From the NCBI GenBank assembly GCA_000787465.1, contig JSYX01000069.1, positions 23,507 through 87,506 of the forward strand: a DNA stretch of 64,000 nucleotides. Reading direction: 5' to 3'. The notes beneath the pieces were generated by a model, which was given only the letters and a program-made list of their open reading frames with translations, made no database searches and was not told where the DNA came from. How positions within the stretch are numbered: position 1 is the first letter of the stretch; each line of letters opens with the position of its first letter. This document shows positions 14,222-26,247 of the stretch, piece by piece. Position numbers and translations under genes: made by a program. Source of the stretch: Thermomucor indicae-seudaticae. Lineage: Eukaryota; Mucoromycota; Mucoromycetes; Mucorales; Lichtheimiaceae.

Positions 14222-14827
14222 CTATCGTAATAAATTGCCACCAAGACAATCGCGCTCGTGCACAGGCTGGTGGGCAACGAGGCAGCGATAACTGCAATAG
14301 ACTTGAGACCTACATCGCGCACATACAGGCATAGCGCGTTTTTCGATTCCACAATTGCCGCACCTGGATCCTGCCGACGAAGAAAAGTATGAAGATGATG
14401 AAGCAGTCGAAACTTGACTACTAAATAAAGAAGTCCTTCTTGAGCTCGTCGTGGGTGTATGCGACGCGTGTTCATCCAGGAACCTGTTGGCAGTTGCCTG
14501 GCAATCTGCTACTCTGGACCAATCACAACAGGAACACGTCGGAAGGTCGATCGCGATACATTTCTTAAGGTATTTGATCTTGTCACCGTAGTGGTATTGA
14601 GCCCGGTCATGGTACAGCAGAATACGGATGGCGCGGATGTAGCAGCTTTCTTGCCCTTGTTTGAGTTGTTTTCCCAGGCACCAAAGCCGTTCGTGATCTT
14701 CTGCCGACGCGTTCAAGACCATCTCGTAAATGTCGCGGTCCTCTGTAACTGAACGCGGCGTTTCGATGCGCTCAGATTTCGAGGCGGTAATAAGATAGCG
14801 CCACAGAGGACGTAGGATGGATGGCAT
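14222..14827 (-). CDS. MYND-type zinc-finger protein, 201 residues
   Basis: A single-exon gene converging on PET127. The C-terminal part (about residues 155-195) has a MYND finger with the expected Cys/His spacing: CGNCG, then CARC, YCSYRC, H and HERDC. MYND fingers bind two zinc ions and usually recruit proteins through proline-rich peptides. Residues 1-110 contain a helical, Trp/Cys-containing region I do not recognise. A Ser/Thr-rich linker (about 118-150) separates it from the finger. No SET domain is present, so it is not an Smyd-type methyltransferase. The specific function is unknown. Confidence 0.8.
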   Translation of the reverse strand: MPSILRPLWRYLITASKSERIETPRSVTEDRDIYEMVLNASAEDHERLWCLGKQLKQGQESCYIRAIRILLYHDRAQYHYGDKIKYLKKCIAIDLPTCSCCDWSRVADCQATANRFLDEHASHTPTTSSRRTSLFSSQVSTASSSSYFSSSAGSRCGNCGIEKRAMPVCARCRSQVYCSYRCLVAHQPVHERDCLGGNLLR

Positions 14828-15028
14828 TGTGTAGTAAATCGAATAAAAAGTAACAACAAAGAGAGATACGTTCCCTTTGATGTCTACGCCCTATCTTTTT
14901 ATTGTTTGTTCGTTTGCTGTACTATCAACAATTGCGCCTCCAGGTCCCGACCTTTGCGAGTTTCAAGGGAAAAGCGAAAAGCTGCGTGCATCTCTGTTGT
15001 CTTTTCCTTTCGCCAGAAGGGAGGAACA

Positions 15029-15530
15029 ATGACAAATATTTCTGTGTGTCATCCCACAAACAACGCAGATACTTCGTACATACAAGTCCTTCGTGAGGAA
15101 GGGTCAAATGCTCGTTACAAGGTATCATGGGTGCACAAAGGACAAAAACACTGTGTCACATACTCAGGACCGAAGGCTTGAACATCTATCTGTCAGGAAG
15201 AACGTCTTGGCTTTGGTTTATGCCCCTACGACTCCAACCTCCCCTTGTCAGGAACATGTCGTGATGCAGTATATTCGTCGCACAATTACTGTTTTTTCTG
15301 ACTCGAAACTTACAAGGTCGCCAGATAATCGATTGATGTGTCACTATGAAGCAAATCATATCTATTTGTTCTTACAGACAATAGTTAAGAAACATCGTCA
15401 TTATACTATAAGAAGAAGTAGTACTCTTGCCGATGCAAGTCATCTGAAACATGTCCCTGTCAGTCCGTTGACGAGAGCACTGCCTACACAGGTACACAAT
15501 AAGTATGCCACTCTATATATCTTTCCATGA
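15029..15530 (+). CDS. Doubtful two-exon hypothetical protein
   Basis: An ATG at 15029 opens 31 codons (MTNISVCHPTNNADTSYIQV...). A possible 46-nt GT...CAG intron (15121-15166) joins in phase to a frame running to a stop at 15528-15530, giving about 150 residues. I recognise no domain, and the second part has unremarkable composition. It lies upstream of the cyclin gene on the same strand, so it could also be untranslated or non-coding sequence. Confidence 0.25.
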
Positions 15531-15778
15531 GTACGCAAACGATAAGAGTGCATACTAGTGGGAAATTAATTCTATACATATTCATACTCACATCAACCCA
15601 CGAGACTGTGGCATACTGTTGATTGCCCTGACTGATATCACGTTCAGAGCCTGAACTCAGGGAGACGGGCATTCCGAAAAAGGAACGCTCGCGTCACTGT
15701 GACCGTTCTTTGTCCTTGATCAGTTGGGTGGGCAAAGGCACGAGAGCTCGCGTTCTTTATTCTTTCTTCGACGCACAA

Positions 15779-17640
15779 ATGGATCAACTAAAGAAAGTGA
15801 ATGTAAGCTAACACAACAAAATTTCTCCTTCGTGGAATAAAAAAAATATATGGCTTTAAATTGTTACTGTGAGCTTGTTTCTTACAATCTGGATTTCTGC
15901 TTGATAGCCACATTCACGGCAATCAAAAGCCCGAGCAAGCAGAATATGCGAAAATGACGTTGAAGAGTTAGTAACAAAGAAAGACGTTCAAGAATTAGCG
16001 ACCAGAAAAGAAGAAGTATCAGGTGCATCTCCTGTTGAATCGGGAGTAAGGGGATCAAGTTCAAAAGCTGACGTACCAAGTCCAAAAGCTGACCAGGCAC
16101 TCGATCTACGAAAAGCACTACTCAAAGAAAAGAGCAATAAGATCAAAGAAAGGGTGCGAGTTATGGTTTTGTTGGCGACTCCTCGAACTTTAGATCCTGA
16201 CAGTCATTTCATGTCTAGATTGCGAAAAAAGTCGGGAAGTCAGATCAAGCAGACCAGAGCGATGACGGAGTTCAAGAGGAAACGAGCAAAGCCCTTCCAA
16301 AAGACGAACAGGAGGTGCCAAGTGAAGAAATCAAGGAGTTTTTTTCTGACAACGCCGAGAGATACAAAGCAAAAGATGATTATAATACCGCGGAAATTGT
16401 TCCAGTGTTACCCATCATCGTCCCCGACCGTATAAAGCATCGCTTCAATCCGGCATATATCCAAACAGAATCCACGTCAAATAAGCATTACCGAGATCCT
16501 GAGTCAGAAACATTCCAAACGTCTAAGAGAACTCGAAATACTCGCTATCAGTTTACACGTAAAGAGGATATACCCATGAAGCATTTTGGAAGCGATACTA
16601 TAATTGACGCTGATACGTACGAAGCGGCCCTCAGATACGACGAAGAGCTGGAGCTACGAGCAAAACAAGCCATGCTGAAAGACAACCGCGACCTTGCAGC
16701 GGCAGATTGGACGGATCCAATGCTAGTAGCCGAGTATGAAGAGGAAATATTTGAGCATTTACGTGAATCCGAGGTTGGTGCGCGAACTAATGATCCGTGT
16801 TCTCTTTTCCTTTAACGTTATCTTGCTTAAACCTCCTGTAGCGCGAAACGCTTCCAGAGTCCAACTATGTTTTGAACCAACAACACGAAGTTACATGGAA
16901 AATGCGAGGCGTGCTGATCGACTGGATCATCGAATTGCATTATATTTTCCAGCTTCTCCCGGAGACGCTGTACCTGGCTGTAAATATCATTGACAGATTC
17001 TTATCAAAGAGGACCGTAGCTCTCGGAAAGCTGCAGCTCGTTGGCGTCGCTGCTCTATTTATCGCGACAAAGTTTGAGGAGGTTGTATCGCCGCGGTTGA
17101 GAGACCTGCTAATAACTGCCGACAAATCACTCAAGGAAGAAGATTTACTCAAAGCAGAACGATTCATTCTGCAAACGATTGACTTCAAGTTGTGCTATCC
17201 GAACCCTCTAAACTTCCTGCGGCGCGCGTCGAAAACTGAAGACTACGATATGCATTCGCGAATGCTAGCAAAATATTTCCTGGAGATATCGGTCGTTGAT
17301 CATCACTTTATTGGTATTCCGCCCTCCAAAGTAGCCGCAGCAGCGCTGTGGCTCTCTCAGAGAATGCTTGATAAGGGTGATTGGGTAACGTTGATTTAGT
17401 TTATCCATTTGCGAAAAAAAAGGACGGGGTCCTAATAACTTGTTCTCTTACCAGACCGAGGAAATTTCTGAGCTAGCGGGTTACAAGGCGCATGAATTGA
17501 GGCCGATTGTTCAAATGATGCTTGACTTTTTAGCAAAGCCTATTACTCATGATGCCTTCTTCCGGAAATGGGCTTCCAAGCGGTTAATGAAGGCAAGCAT
17601 ATTCGCACGCAGCTGGCTCCAACAGTACTACAACAAATGA
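15779..17640 (+). CDS. B-type (mitotic) cyclin
   Basis: The regulatory subunit of the Cdc28/Cdc2 kinase, driving entry into mitosis. A short first exon (15779-15802, MDQLKKVN) is followed by a 105-nt intron and a Lys/Glu/Ser-rich N-terminal region. Introns at 16154-16218 and about 16773-16842 lead into the cyclin core. The first cyclin box is clear: MRGVLIDWIIELHYIFQLLP, YLAVNIIDRFLSKR and LFIATKFEEVVSPRL. The second cyclin box follows (RMLAKYFLEISVVDH, AAAALWLSQRMLDKG). A last intron at about 17385-17455 precedes the terminal exon. An RxxL motif (RKALLKEKSN) near 16115 resembles a destruction box but has one extra residue before the Asn, so I do not assert it. It aligns with fungal Clb/Cdc13/NimE cyclins rather than G1 cyclins. 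Confidence 0.9.
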
Positions 17641-18290
17641 ACAGCAAATATGCCATTCTAGTTTTTCTCCCTTCATGACCATGCTTTGCGCATTCTGTAA
17701 TTTTCTCTTTTGCAGACACATAAAATTGTTGAGTTTATGGAAAGACAGATCAAATCTTTCGGGGTTGGTTGGCTTCATGTTTGTGTAGGAGCCTGGCTGA
17801 TCAAAGAAGCAAAAATCGAGACAGCGAGACTGCCTGAGGCCAATAATCAAAATGCTGAAGACGAGACCGCCAGTCGCAAAACCGCGTATAAAGAAGCTTG
17901 GAGAAAAAACACGCGCATTTAATTCCTCCCTATCTTTCAACTTACGTCTCTCGTTAATCCAATTACGAGATCTATTTTTCCTAAGACTATTTTTTTCTAA
18001 AAGGGTTTCCTTACCTTCCATGGATCGACTACAAACACAACGCACTACAATATGTCACTAGCTGATGACTGCACTAAACTGTACTTCTTCTAAGGATTCT
18101 CAGCACAACATGATAGATCGGCTAACGGGAATGTTAATTCTCTCCGTTTTGGAGAGTGCATGGTACAAACCACTTTGTGGTCATGGTATCTCAAAAGTTC
18201 TTCATTTATTCCACTCTTGTTCATGTCGTTGTTTAGAGTGTCGATATGTTTATATATATATATACAGTACAATCGCTTTTCATCGTCTCC
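17641..18290. other. Intergenic region between cyclin and V-ATPase genes
   Basis: Convergent 3' ends flank this stretch. A 70-codon plus-strand frame at 17710-17922 is Lys/Glu-rich but has no recognised motif and begins just after a possible acceptor; I treat it as 3' UTR. A short TA repeat lies at 18251-18264. Nothing else is evident. Confidence 0.4.
18251..18264. repeat. (TA)n simple repeat
   Basis: Seven TA units in a row, close to the 3' end of the V-ATPase proteolipid gene. It is a short microsatellite with no obvious function. Confidence 0.8.
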
Positions 18291-19172
18291 TTAAACGCAC
18301 ACTGTATTGTCTGCCTTAGCGTTCATAATCAGCGCAACGATAAGACCGTATAGACCGAGAACTTCGGCAAAAATAAGAATCAGAACCATGGTAACGAAAA
18401 GCCGGGTTTCTCGCGCGTAACCGCGAACACACTGAAGCAAAAAAAAAACAAATCAGCCTATTGCCATTATGCAGCTTACTCTTTTTCTCGCGACTCACGT
18501 AATCGCCGACAACACCAATTGCGTAACCAGCTGCCAATCCACCGAAACCTACGGATAAACCTGCACCGAGTGCCACAAATCCACTAAGAAATCATTCTGT
18601 CAGTTGGTTGCTTAATACGCGTACTAGAAAGATGTTCTACGTACGAAAACAAAGAGTAGCCTGAACTGGGCGAAACTATCAAAGTAAAACCAGATAAGTC
18701 ATGGACGAAATCAACAAGAGCACACTACAACATACGTTGACCCGCCAGCAACACGGCCACAACAAGACCATATACAGCGATGATACCACTCATGACGACT
18801 GGAATAAGCGACTAGAAAAACTTTCAGCATTTGCCTGGTGAAACGAAGAAGCGGCACGCTCCCACCTTCATGACGAGCTCAGGGCGGAAAGGACCAATGC
18901 CTGCAATACCGATGCCTGCCTTGGAGGTTCCGTATGCTGCTCCTAAAGCTACCCTTTTACTATTAACTCCCCAAACAAAACGGAAACGAAGCAATGGACA
19001 AAGTTTCTTTCGGGCAACGTACAACTAAATGTCATCTAGTGTTTCAGAATGCGCGTGAGCTCGACACCGATTGTGATAAAGGCCTGCGTAATGGAAGCGC
19101 TCATACCGCAGCAAACACACCGGCAAATCCAAAGAATGGTGCATACGTTGGACAATACGTGGCAGGATCCAT
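18291..19172 (-). CDS. VMA11: V-ATPase V0 proteolipid subunit, c' (Vma11)-like
   Basis: A four-helix proteolipid of the V0 rotor ring that carries protons across vacuolar and endosomal membranes. The start at 19172 gives [18 protein letters not shown]. Later exons read [56 protein letters not shown], then [17 protein letters not shown]. The proton-carrying Glu lies in the last helix ([13 protein letters not shown]). The phrase [17 protein letters not shown] resembles Vma11 (c') more than Vma3 (c), but the two are close. At least four introns are present. The junction inside helix 1, after FAGVFAA, is hard to resolve: the neatest reading needs a 23-nt intron (see findings). Confidence 0.88.
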
Positions 19173-19645
19173 TTTGTTTGCTTGTGACGAAGTGGAAGTT
19201 TGGCCTCACAATCCAACAGAGACGTTGGTGATGAGTAGGCGGAGTTTCCCTTACCCTGAAATGTCTTGAACGCTTAGCTTTTCCTGCGAGTTGTACCGTC
19301 CCAGAAGAGGAACGTCAGTCTTCCTCCAATGTATCAAGGACTGGACGCAGGAAACCACGAATGCAACCTTTGTTTTTGCATGACTATTGACTTTGGACCT
19401 TTTCTTTTTTATATGCAGCAATGAGCGGACAAAAGCTTATCCGGTCGTTCTATTGCTACAGAAGCAAGAACTCGAAGTAGAGAGACCAAGGTTGATGATA
19501 TCTTCATTAATCCTACAATATCTTGCTGGCGTTACCAGAGTATAATTACATTTTTACAAGTATTACATTAGAGTTGGCTTATTTGCTGCATAAAACCCAG
19601 CATTTTTATTCCTAACTGCATTGTTATGGTCAATAAGTCTATTTA
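19173..19645. other. Intergenic region
   Basis: It lies between the 5' end of the V-ATPase gene and the 3' end of SEC1, so it holds the V-ATPase promoter and SEC1 3' UTR. I see no coding segment. Confidence 0.4.
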
Positions 19646-22600
19646 TTAACCAAATAGCTTCTTCAGCCCTTTCTTCTTCTTCTTCTCCGTCTCACCGGCT
19701 TTCTCAGTCGGGACAGGCGTTGAGCTGGTTCCACCGCTGCGTATACTTGAGCTGCTCAAGCTTACATGCGAACTAGAAGGATTTAGATGTGGGACGTGAG
19801 GAAGCAGGGATGAAGCTTTGCTTTGAGGCGGTGAGGGCGGAACATAGGGTGCTATTACTGGCTTGACAGCCGGTGGAGGCAGTCGTAGATTTGCCAAGTC
19901 GTTGACAAACTTTTCCGGACGGACAATTTCCGTTCCACCTAGCAAAGCGAGTCAGTCAGACAATGCGACAGAACTAGAGTCTATGACTTACCAATGTATA
20001 TGTCCCTCTCATACTCTCTGCTTACTTCGTAAGCAGACCGTACCTCCGAGTAGCTAAGGCCTCCGATCATAAACACAATCAGCTTGGCACCGTTCGCAGA
20101 TCTCGGCTGACCCTGTACTCGGCAGGTTAATGCTAAGGCATACCATGCTTTACGAAGAATGACTTACTGGTAACGTGTTTGGCTTTTTGGTCCATGTCGG
20201 CTTTGTGGTCCGTAGCGAGACGCCGCTCGATGGAATACCTGGGTTGGCAGCGGCTCCAAAACCTGTCTCGTCGGCTCCTTCCATGTCAGACTGCCGCGTG
20301 TAGGCGTATTGCGCGGGATCCAACGAGTTCGTCAGTTGTGCCTAATGATATTTTAACATCCTTCGAGTGACCGCGACCAACTATGGCGTACGTACTTTCA
20401 TAATCCTTTTTATAGTAGGTACGTATCGAGACAGCTCATATGGAGCTTCCTCTTCTCGAGGCGTCCTTTTCCTATCTTTTTTCTTGCGAAGAGATTTTTC
20501 TCCCGGTTTCTGCCGAGGTCTTGTTACTTGCACGCCGAGCAGCTTCAAGTTGTCAATGGCATTCCAATACTCCTTTTGCAGTTTTGCATGCCATAGCAGC
20601 TTTCTTTTATCGTCGTCGAAAAGACCGTCTTTCGATAATATATAGAGCATCAAAAGACGCACTTTGTCAATTTGGCTGGCAAAGGTGTCAGTTTGGGTGT
20701 TGTTTGCTTTGTATAACACTTGTGTACCTGACATAAGGATCATCCAAGAGTGGTACCATATCCAAAACAATTGTTTTCGGCACTTCACCATCCACTGTTT
20801 CGCCTGTAGACATGTTCTATAAAGCAGTTTAGCATTACAGATATGCTAGCCAAAATGGCATGCTTTACTTGTTCTAGGTTCCCCACAGAGCTTAGCTTTC
20901 TCTTCTCGAAAACAGACAAACATTCTTGTGCAATACTAAGATGTGCAGAATACTATGCTCATCCAAAAAATATCAATTACATGTCCAAGCCCTTTTTAAA
21001 CACTCTCAAATAACGTACCTTGGCCTTCATGTCCTGGAATTGCGGGAGATTACTAAGCATTTCTTTCATATCCTTCAAGGTTTTGGCCGAGTCCTTGGGT
21101 GGACCAGATCTGTCACTGTGAAAGGAAGGTATTGTAACCTCGAACTGTGAATAGCCACCAACTTAGTCACAGGGAATGCTTACCCACTTTGTACTGCAGT
21201 TTTGTTCTCTTCGAGGAACTTGTTGAAATCTTCAATAAGGCGGTTGGTACAATCAGCAATATGCAGATGGCGGATGGATTTATATACGGAGTCTTCCTCA
21301 TCTAATACAACTTCTTTGCTGCCTATCGACCCATCAGCCTGATTGAACTCGTACGTATATTTGATTCCGGTTCCATTTTCGGTATCTTCTATCGGTAACA
21401 GATCGTTGATCATCGCCTGGTACGTAAATTCATGCAACAGCGGAGCATTAACGTCGACGCTGCGATCCAAAATCAGTAACGTGGCTCGAGGTTGTGGTGG
21501 GTTGCGTGGTGGCTATGCAAAAATTGATGAGTTTCCATTTGCAAAATACAGCAGCAAGAGATTTTCCATTTACCGGGAAGTTGGGATTAAGACGGCAAAA
21601 GTTGTCTATTTCATGCTGCAGGATGGTTGCAAGTTCTCGAGGAAATGATCTTCTTGGGGCGTTATCGGCTTCTTCCGTAGTCGGTGGTGCAACCTGATAC
21701 CGAATGATGGGATCTTCACCGAGCGTAGCACAAAGCGACAAGAGCTATTGCAAAAGTGTTAGAGGAACGTATTTTCTGCTCAAGTACCTCGCGATTGTCG
21801 AAAAACTTACCTGCTTGGCCATCGTCCTCAGCGCATGGTCTGGGTCTGCATACGGATCTGTCCCGTATATGGAAAAGAAGCCCGTTGGAGGGTCGACCGT
21901 GAATACCGCCGATTCCTTGACTACAAATTAAGCTTGTGAGCTCGCACACTCAGCTCATGAATTCCCCCAGCTACATACCCATAAAATCGACGTACATCTC
22001 CTTCAAGCTCTGTATATATTCTGAAGCACCAGTTGACTTAAGCTTATGATTTAAATCTGCGAATAATTGATCGTCAAGGCCTATGGAAACCTGATAAGTC
22101 GCAGAATTACGCGAATTGAATCCCACTTGTCTCGTACCGTTCGTAAAATGGACGTATGCTCCTTTATACATTGGCGTTTTGTACGCTGAAAAGTCGTCGA
22201 TCAAGCGTAGTACTGATTCACGGCAAGGAGTCAAAAAGTAGATGGCATCCAATGTCGGATATGGCTGTCTGGTCTTCTCAATGTTCTCCACCACTAATAT
22301 AGTATAATCAGTCAATCGAAGCGTACTGTTTCTTAAACTTCAGCTCCCTTACAAGTCACCTGCAGACAACCAAATATCAGCGACCAGTTCTCGCACGTAT
22401 TAACCCATGCCATCGCTATCTGAAGCTTACATTTTCCTCCAAGATATCGTACATTTTGCAAGCAGCATTCAGGATCTGTGAGCTCTTGGAGTCTACTACC
22501 ACAATCTTCCACTTGTTCGGTGGTTGCACAGCTCTAATACTATCCATTAGACCTATTATGTACGGTGCATAAGTGAGCGCGTCGGTCGAAGAAGCCGTTA

Positions 22601-22668
22601 TATGTTTATGGTTTTAGCAGCATATTATAATACTTGCGCTTGCGCATGATTTCTATGATTCCCGTCAT
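19646..22668 (-). CDS. SEC1: Sec1/Munc18-family (SM) protein
   Basis: SM proteins bind syntaxin-type SNAREs; Sec1 acts at the plasma membrane in exocytosis. The start at 22668 gives MTGIIEIMRKRK. After an intron it continues SIRAVQPPNKWKIVVVDSKS, then the domain-1 block NIEKTRQPYPTLDAIYFLTP. Middle exons carry VFTVDPPTGFFSIYGTDPYA and a Gln/Asn-rich segment. The family hallmark LDRSVDVNAPLLHEFTYQAM lies at about 21410-21470, and YVPTIKRIMK, RLLMLYILSKDGL and similar helices lie at about 20400-20650. At least ten exons are needed. The C terminus is Ser/Pro-rich and ends in a Lys-rich tail (EKKKKKGLKKLFG). Sec1 is favoured over Vps33, Vps45 or Sly1 because of the N-terminal and LHEFTYQAM blocks. 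Confidence 0.88.
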
Positions 22669-23052
22669 GTCTGCTGCTAGTTTGTCGCTGTTATAGCGGG
22701 GGGTTGATGATGCTTCAAACGATCGTGCACAAGTACGAATGGATGTTTCTCTCGTAAAGAACTAATGGCAACTAGCCAATATACAAGCTTGCCAGTAAGA
22801 AAGCTGCTCCGCTGTTGTTCGGTCATGCAACGAATGAAGGCTTGCCTGCTAATTGAATCACTGATGAGTTAAAAGCACAAAGGAGACATGCGTGGTTCCA
22901 ACACCGCGCCGGCTAATTGCTTAATTCGGGAATCATGCTTTCAGCAATGCCCGACCGAGACTCTTTATTGTTTGTCACGCCAATCCAAAAACCAGCACAA
23001 GTTATTTGAACTTTCCGGGGCCATTATAGAGTTCTTTTCCCTTTTGACACGT
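22669..23052. other. Intergenic region, SEC1 upstream
   Basis: It probably holds the SEC1 promoter and the 3' UTR of the small mitochondrial gene. A 91-codon plus-strand frame starting at 22888 overlaps the next gene in antisense and is rejected. Confidence 0.4.
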
Positions 23053-23310
23053 TTATGCATCTTGTTTCTTTTTCTCCTCCAACATTCTGATTCGATTTTC
23101 CAGTTGGCTGATTTGCTCTTCCGATTCCAGTCTATATTCCTGATATTCAAGATGTTGCCATAGTAGCTGCCAGCCTAAAGTTGTTGCAGTTGCAATCAGG
23201 GTGCATTTAACCAACGGCGTGCCATATCGGTAATAAAATGATCCCGAGGAAGATCCTGTCGAATAGCCGCGTCTCTGCACCGCATGCCGAGTCAAATTGC
23301 GGAACATCAT
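23053..23310 (-). CDS. Small mitochondrial membrane protein with coiled coil (85 residues)
   Basis: A single-exon gene. Residues 1-18 (MMFRNLTRHAVQRRGYSTG) look like a cleavable mitochondrial presequence with an R-G-Y-S cleavage region. A single hydrophobic span follows (about 33-48, VKCTLIATATTLGWQLLW), then a charged amphipathic helix (LESEEQISQLENRIRMLEEKKK) likely to form a coiled coil. This layout resembles small fungal inner-membrane assembly factors of the Ina22 kind, but the similarity is only in architecture, so the function is left open. Confidence 0.65.
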   Translation of the reverse strand: MMFRNLTRHAVQRRGYSTGSSSGSFYYRYGTPLVKCTLIATATTLGWQLLWQHLEYQEYRLESEEQISQLENRIRMLEEKKKQDA

Positions 23311-23809
23311 CTAAACGAGCGGTAGCCATTAGCCTTCTGGACATCCACGATGGGTTCATCGACTGACCTCGCAAAAGTAGCTGGCGATCTGCGGGACAGA
23401 AACAACTGTCCTTAAAGTTTTGTTTACGCTTTAAGATTCAGATGCCGACCACAGAACATGTTCCTTTGCCTGACTCCTGAGGGTCCAAGTACGAGACAGA
23501 GCACCGAGTTTCATTAGCAAAGCGTATGGGACGCGCTAAGAGTATACGAGTCTGCGCTGCTACGTGAAAATTAGAACGAGCACAAACGTGGCACGCTGAC
23601 CAAACGACTCGCAAAAGACCGGCACCACCGCTAAAGGCTCGCGAAAGTAACGAGATAGAAAATTGCCGGCTAGTGAGCATGTTGACTTGGTTGACAGGAT
23701 ATATTACATACATGCGCATGGAACCAAAACTTTAAAAGAAGAACATTATGCAACAAAGAATACATATAAGAAAGGCTATTGTTGAAAGACAGCAAGAGTA
23801 ACTGGATTT
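23311..23809. other. Intergenic region
   Basis: A 93-codon minus-strand frame (23438-23719) is Cys/Arg/Ser-rich with no hydrophobic or catalytic pattern I recognise. I do not call it a gene. The region otherwise holds the 3' UTR of the bZIP gene and the promoter of the small mitochondrial gene. Confidence 0.35.
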
Positions 23810-25673
23810 CTAGAAGGAAAATGCAGCAGGCGGGCAGGCCGTCATTTGGGGCATAGACGCCATGGTATCCATTGGGAGATCTAGGAAGAAACTGCGGTTA
23901 ATACAACAAATCATACATATGAAATGGGTAAGCAAACCTAAGGATTTTGGAGGGTGTTCTTCAGAAAACATGCGGACGGCAGTGTCATCACTTTCGTTTT
24001 CATAGCTGGCGCAACTGTCCGGCCTTTTTACTCCTATGTCATGCAAGCTTGGGGCAGGAAAGTAGTCCGGAAACCTTTCCCTCTCGAGATACATTTGCTT
24101 TCGTGTAACCAGCTTTTCCTGAAGCTGCTTTCCCAGATGCACTACGATTTCGACGCTATTATCCAACCTGTGCACAGGTTTCGTGTTCGGGCACAGAAAC
24201 CAGTATTTGCGAAGGAAACTAGGTGGGACGAACCAATGATCCGGATTTCCAGGCGAGCCGCCGAGGAACGTTGCTGTCCGGATTAGCGAGTTAAACAGTT
24301 CGTCAGCATCATAAAAGTCCTGGAATAGAATCATTTGGTCACGCATGGTGGCACCAGGAATCACGTCGATTCTAACATCATGTGGCACGTTGCGCTGTAG
24401 CTCGGCTGACATCATATTGACCTTCGTATCAGTACCGAAAAGGAAGAACACTGTGGAAGAAAACATGCGCATACTCACTCGGCTCGAGGAATTCGTTCTT
24501 TTTGCTGGCTTTGCGTATCCGACGCATCAGGTTCACATATTCGATAGGTGACATGGGTGGATAGATCTTTGGTTCGTCAGACATTGATTCGTCGAAAAGA
24601 ACACACGTAGAATCATCTTCTTCATCATCGTTGGTTGCTACTAGATCGGCAGCGCTGATCAATGGAACTGTCGAACCTTGATGGTCTATTGTTGGTTCGG
24701 AAGCCCATAGCTCCGACAGCGGGTCGTTATAAGGCTGCTGAAGGTCCTCGTGTTTGATGGCATCGTCCGTTGTTTCTTTGGGCTTTGTATTATAGTTTTG
24801 TAGAGATAAGCGCCACTCGGGTGGAATCAAGGCAGTAAGTTCAGGCGGTGTTCGATCGATTGTGAAGTCAGGGCGGGTGATTTGATCAATAAAGTTCGAC
24901 ATAAGATCCGTGTGAAGCAACTGTTGGAAGAGCGGGGAATCAAGTTGACTGGCGTCAAAGGTTTGCAGTTGCGGAGCCAGCACGGATACGGTCTGTGTCA
25001 AATCCAAAGGTGGAAGTGGCGTTACTTGCGGCATCTCTGTGGTATTGAAGCTACCAGGCATGACATTTCCATTGCTCATAAGCTGCGGGGATGTTAACAG
25101 TGCTTCCAGCGCACAGTCTGTGAAACTGCTGTTTGTTGAAGGAGAAGAATTGTGTGTGGGTGTTGCAGGGCTGTCTACTGCAACCTTGGACTCCAAAGTG
25201 ACGATATGCATATCTTTATCCAGAAAGAATTCAAGTGTCTGCGGAACACCTTTGGTCTGGGACACCAACAATTTCTCCACACCGAGATGATCCCTGTCAC
25301 CCGTGTCTGTAAAGTCAGGGACGTCTACTCTGTTGGCATGGCAAGCAAGCTTGAGCTTCAAGACATATCCCTTCAAATAACGGTTTTCATATTGTAATTC
25401 TTCCACTTTGCGTCGAAGCATATTGGCTTCGCGTAAGGCTTGATCACGTAGCTGCAAACATCGTTTGACTGTCGCTTCCGCTTCCCGCATTTCACGGCGT
25501 TTTCTCTCACGAAAAGCTCTCTGTGCAGCGCGGTTTTGAGCTTTTCGTTGAGCTGGTGAAGGTGGATTTGGCTTTCTCCCTGGTTTCTTACGAGGTCGGA
25601 TAGGTTTGCCGTTTTCGTCAAGGTTGCCAAGCTCGACCTGAGGATCGAAATGTTCAAAAGCAATATCTCCCAT
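23810..25673 (-). CDS. Yap/Pap1-type bZIP transcription factor (paralogue 1)
   Basis: The chosen start at 25673 (MGDIAFEHFDPQVELGN) places the DNA-binding region close to the N terminus. The basic region is RKAQNRAAQRAFRERKRRE, which carries the Yap/Pap1 signature N-x-x-A-Q-x-x-F-R; a Lys/Arg/Pro stretch (RKKPGRKPNPPSPAQ) lies just before it. A leucine-zipper-like heptad region follows (about residues 70-110). The middle is Ser/Thr/Pro/Asp-rich and may be an activation region. The C-terminal part (about 24150-24400) matches a DUF3425-like domain: VPHDVRIDVIPGATMRDQMI, then WFVPPSFLRKYWFL. One intron near 24408-24480 joins the halves; a 73-nt version keeps the frame. It shares both domains with the gene at 27095-28837 and points away from it. 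Confidence 0.85.
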
Positions 25674-26187
25674 ACTTGGAAATATGCAATAAAAAGGAGC
25701 GTTTGGAACGACGGAAGGAGGTGGTGGGGAGAAAGAAATACAAATGAAATTAACGCAGCAAATTAAATACGTCGGGGAAGAAAAGGGAAAATGGTTTATA
25801 CTCAAGAACGTTTGGTGGGAAGATGAAAAAGAGAAGAGAGTGGCGGGGGACAAAAGTTATAGACTGAACAGACAGAATCCTTGAAGTGCATTGATGAGCC
25901 AAAACTGTTAAGGCAAAACTTTTTATTCATGGAAGCCTTCTCAATGAAGCCCCAGTTGCTGGTCACGCGAAAAATATATGACCGTTCTTGATTCACGTGC
26001 ATTTTCCCTTTTAAACACGATCCCGTAACACAGACGTATGCACGCGGGACAATGTTCGAGCCCAAATCTCGATACCACAGCATGTCTGCTAAAGTGACAG
26101 AAATAGATGCACGTAATACTGTAATTCATGGAAAAAATGGAGATATGAAATATTCCAATAGAGAATGAAGGGATATTGCAAGAGTCT
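25674..26187. other. Divergent intergenic region between bZIP 1 and the GPI-protein gene
   Basis: About 0.5 kb that should hold both promoters. The bZIP 5' side is Cys-poor and pyrimidine-rich on the minus strand, read there as an upstream open extension that I take as 5' UTR. A TATA box for the plus-strand gene lies just after it. Confidence 0.45.
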
Positions 26188-26194
26188 TATAAAT
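26188..26194 (+). promoter_or_regulatory. TATA box (TATAAAT) of the GPI-protein gene
   Basis: TATAAAT stands about 55-60 bp upstream of the ATG at 26248, a spacing that recurs before other genes in this window. Confidence 0.6.
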
Positions 26195-26247
26195 GGGCTC
26201 CATGTTCCTATCCACAGACCATTACACCATTTTCTTCCGTTACCATC

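Noticed and set aside
13942..14475. 177-codon minus-strand frame
   Set aside because: It overlaps both PET127 and the MYND gene, each with recognised motifs in other frames.
17710..17922. Lys/Glu-rich frame after the cyclin
   Set aside because: It follows the cyclin stop without its own promoter and has no homology I recognise; probably 3' UTR.
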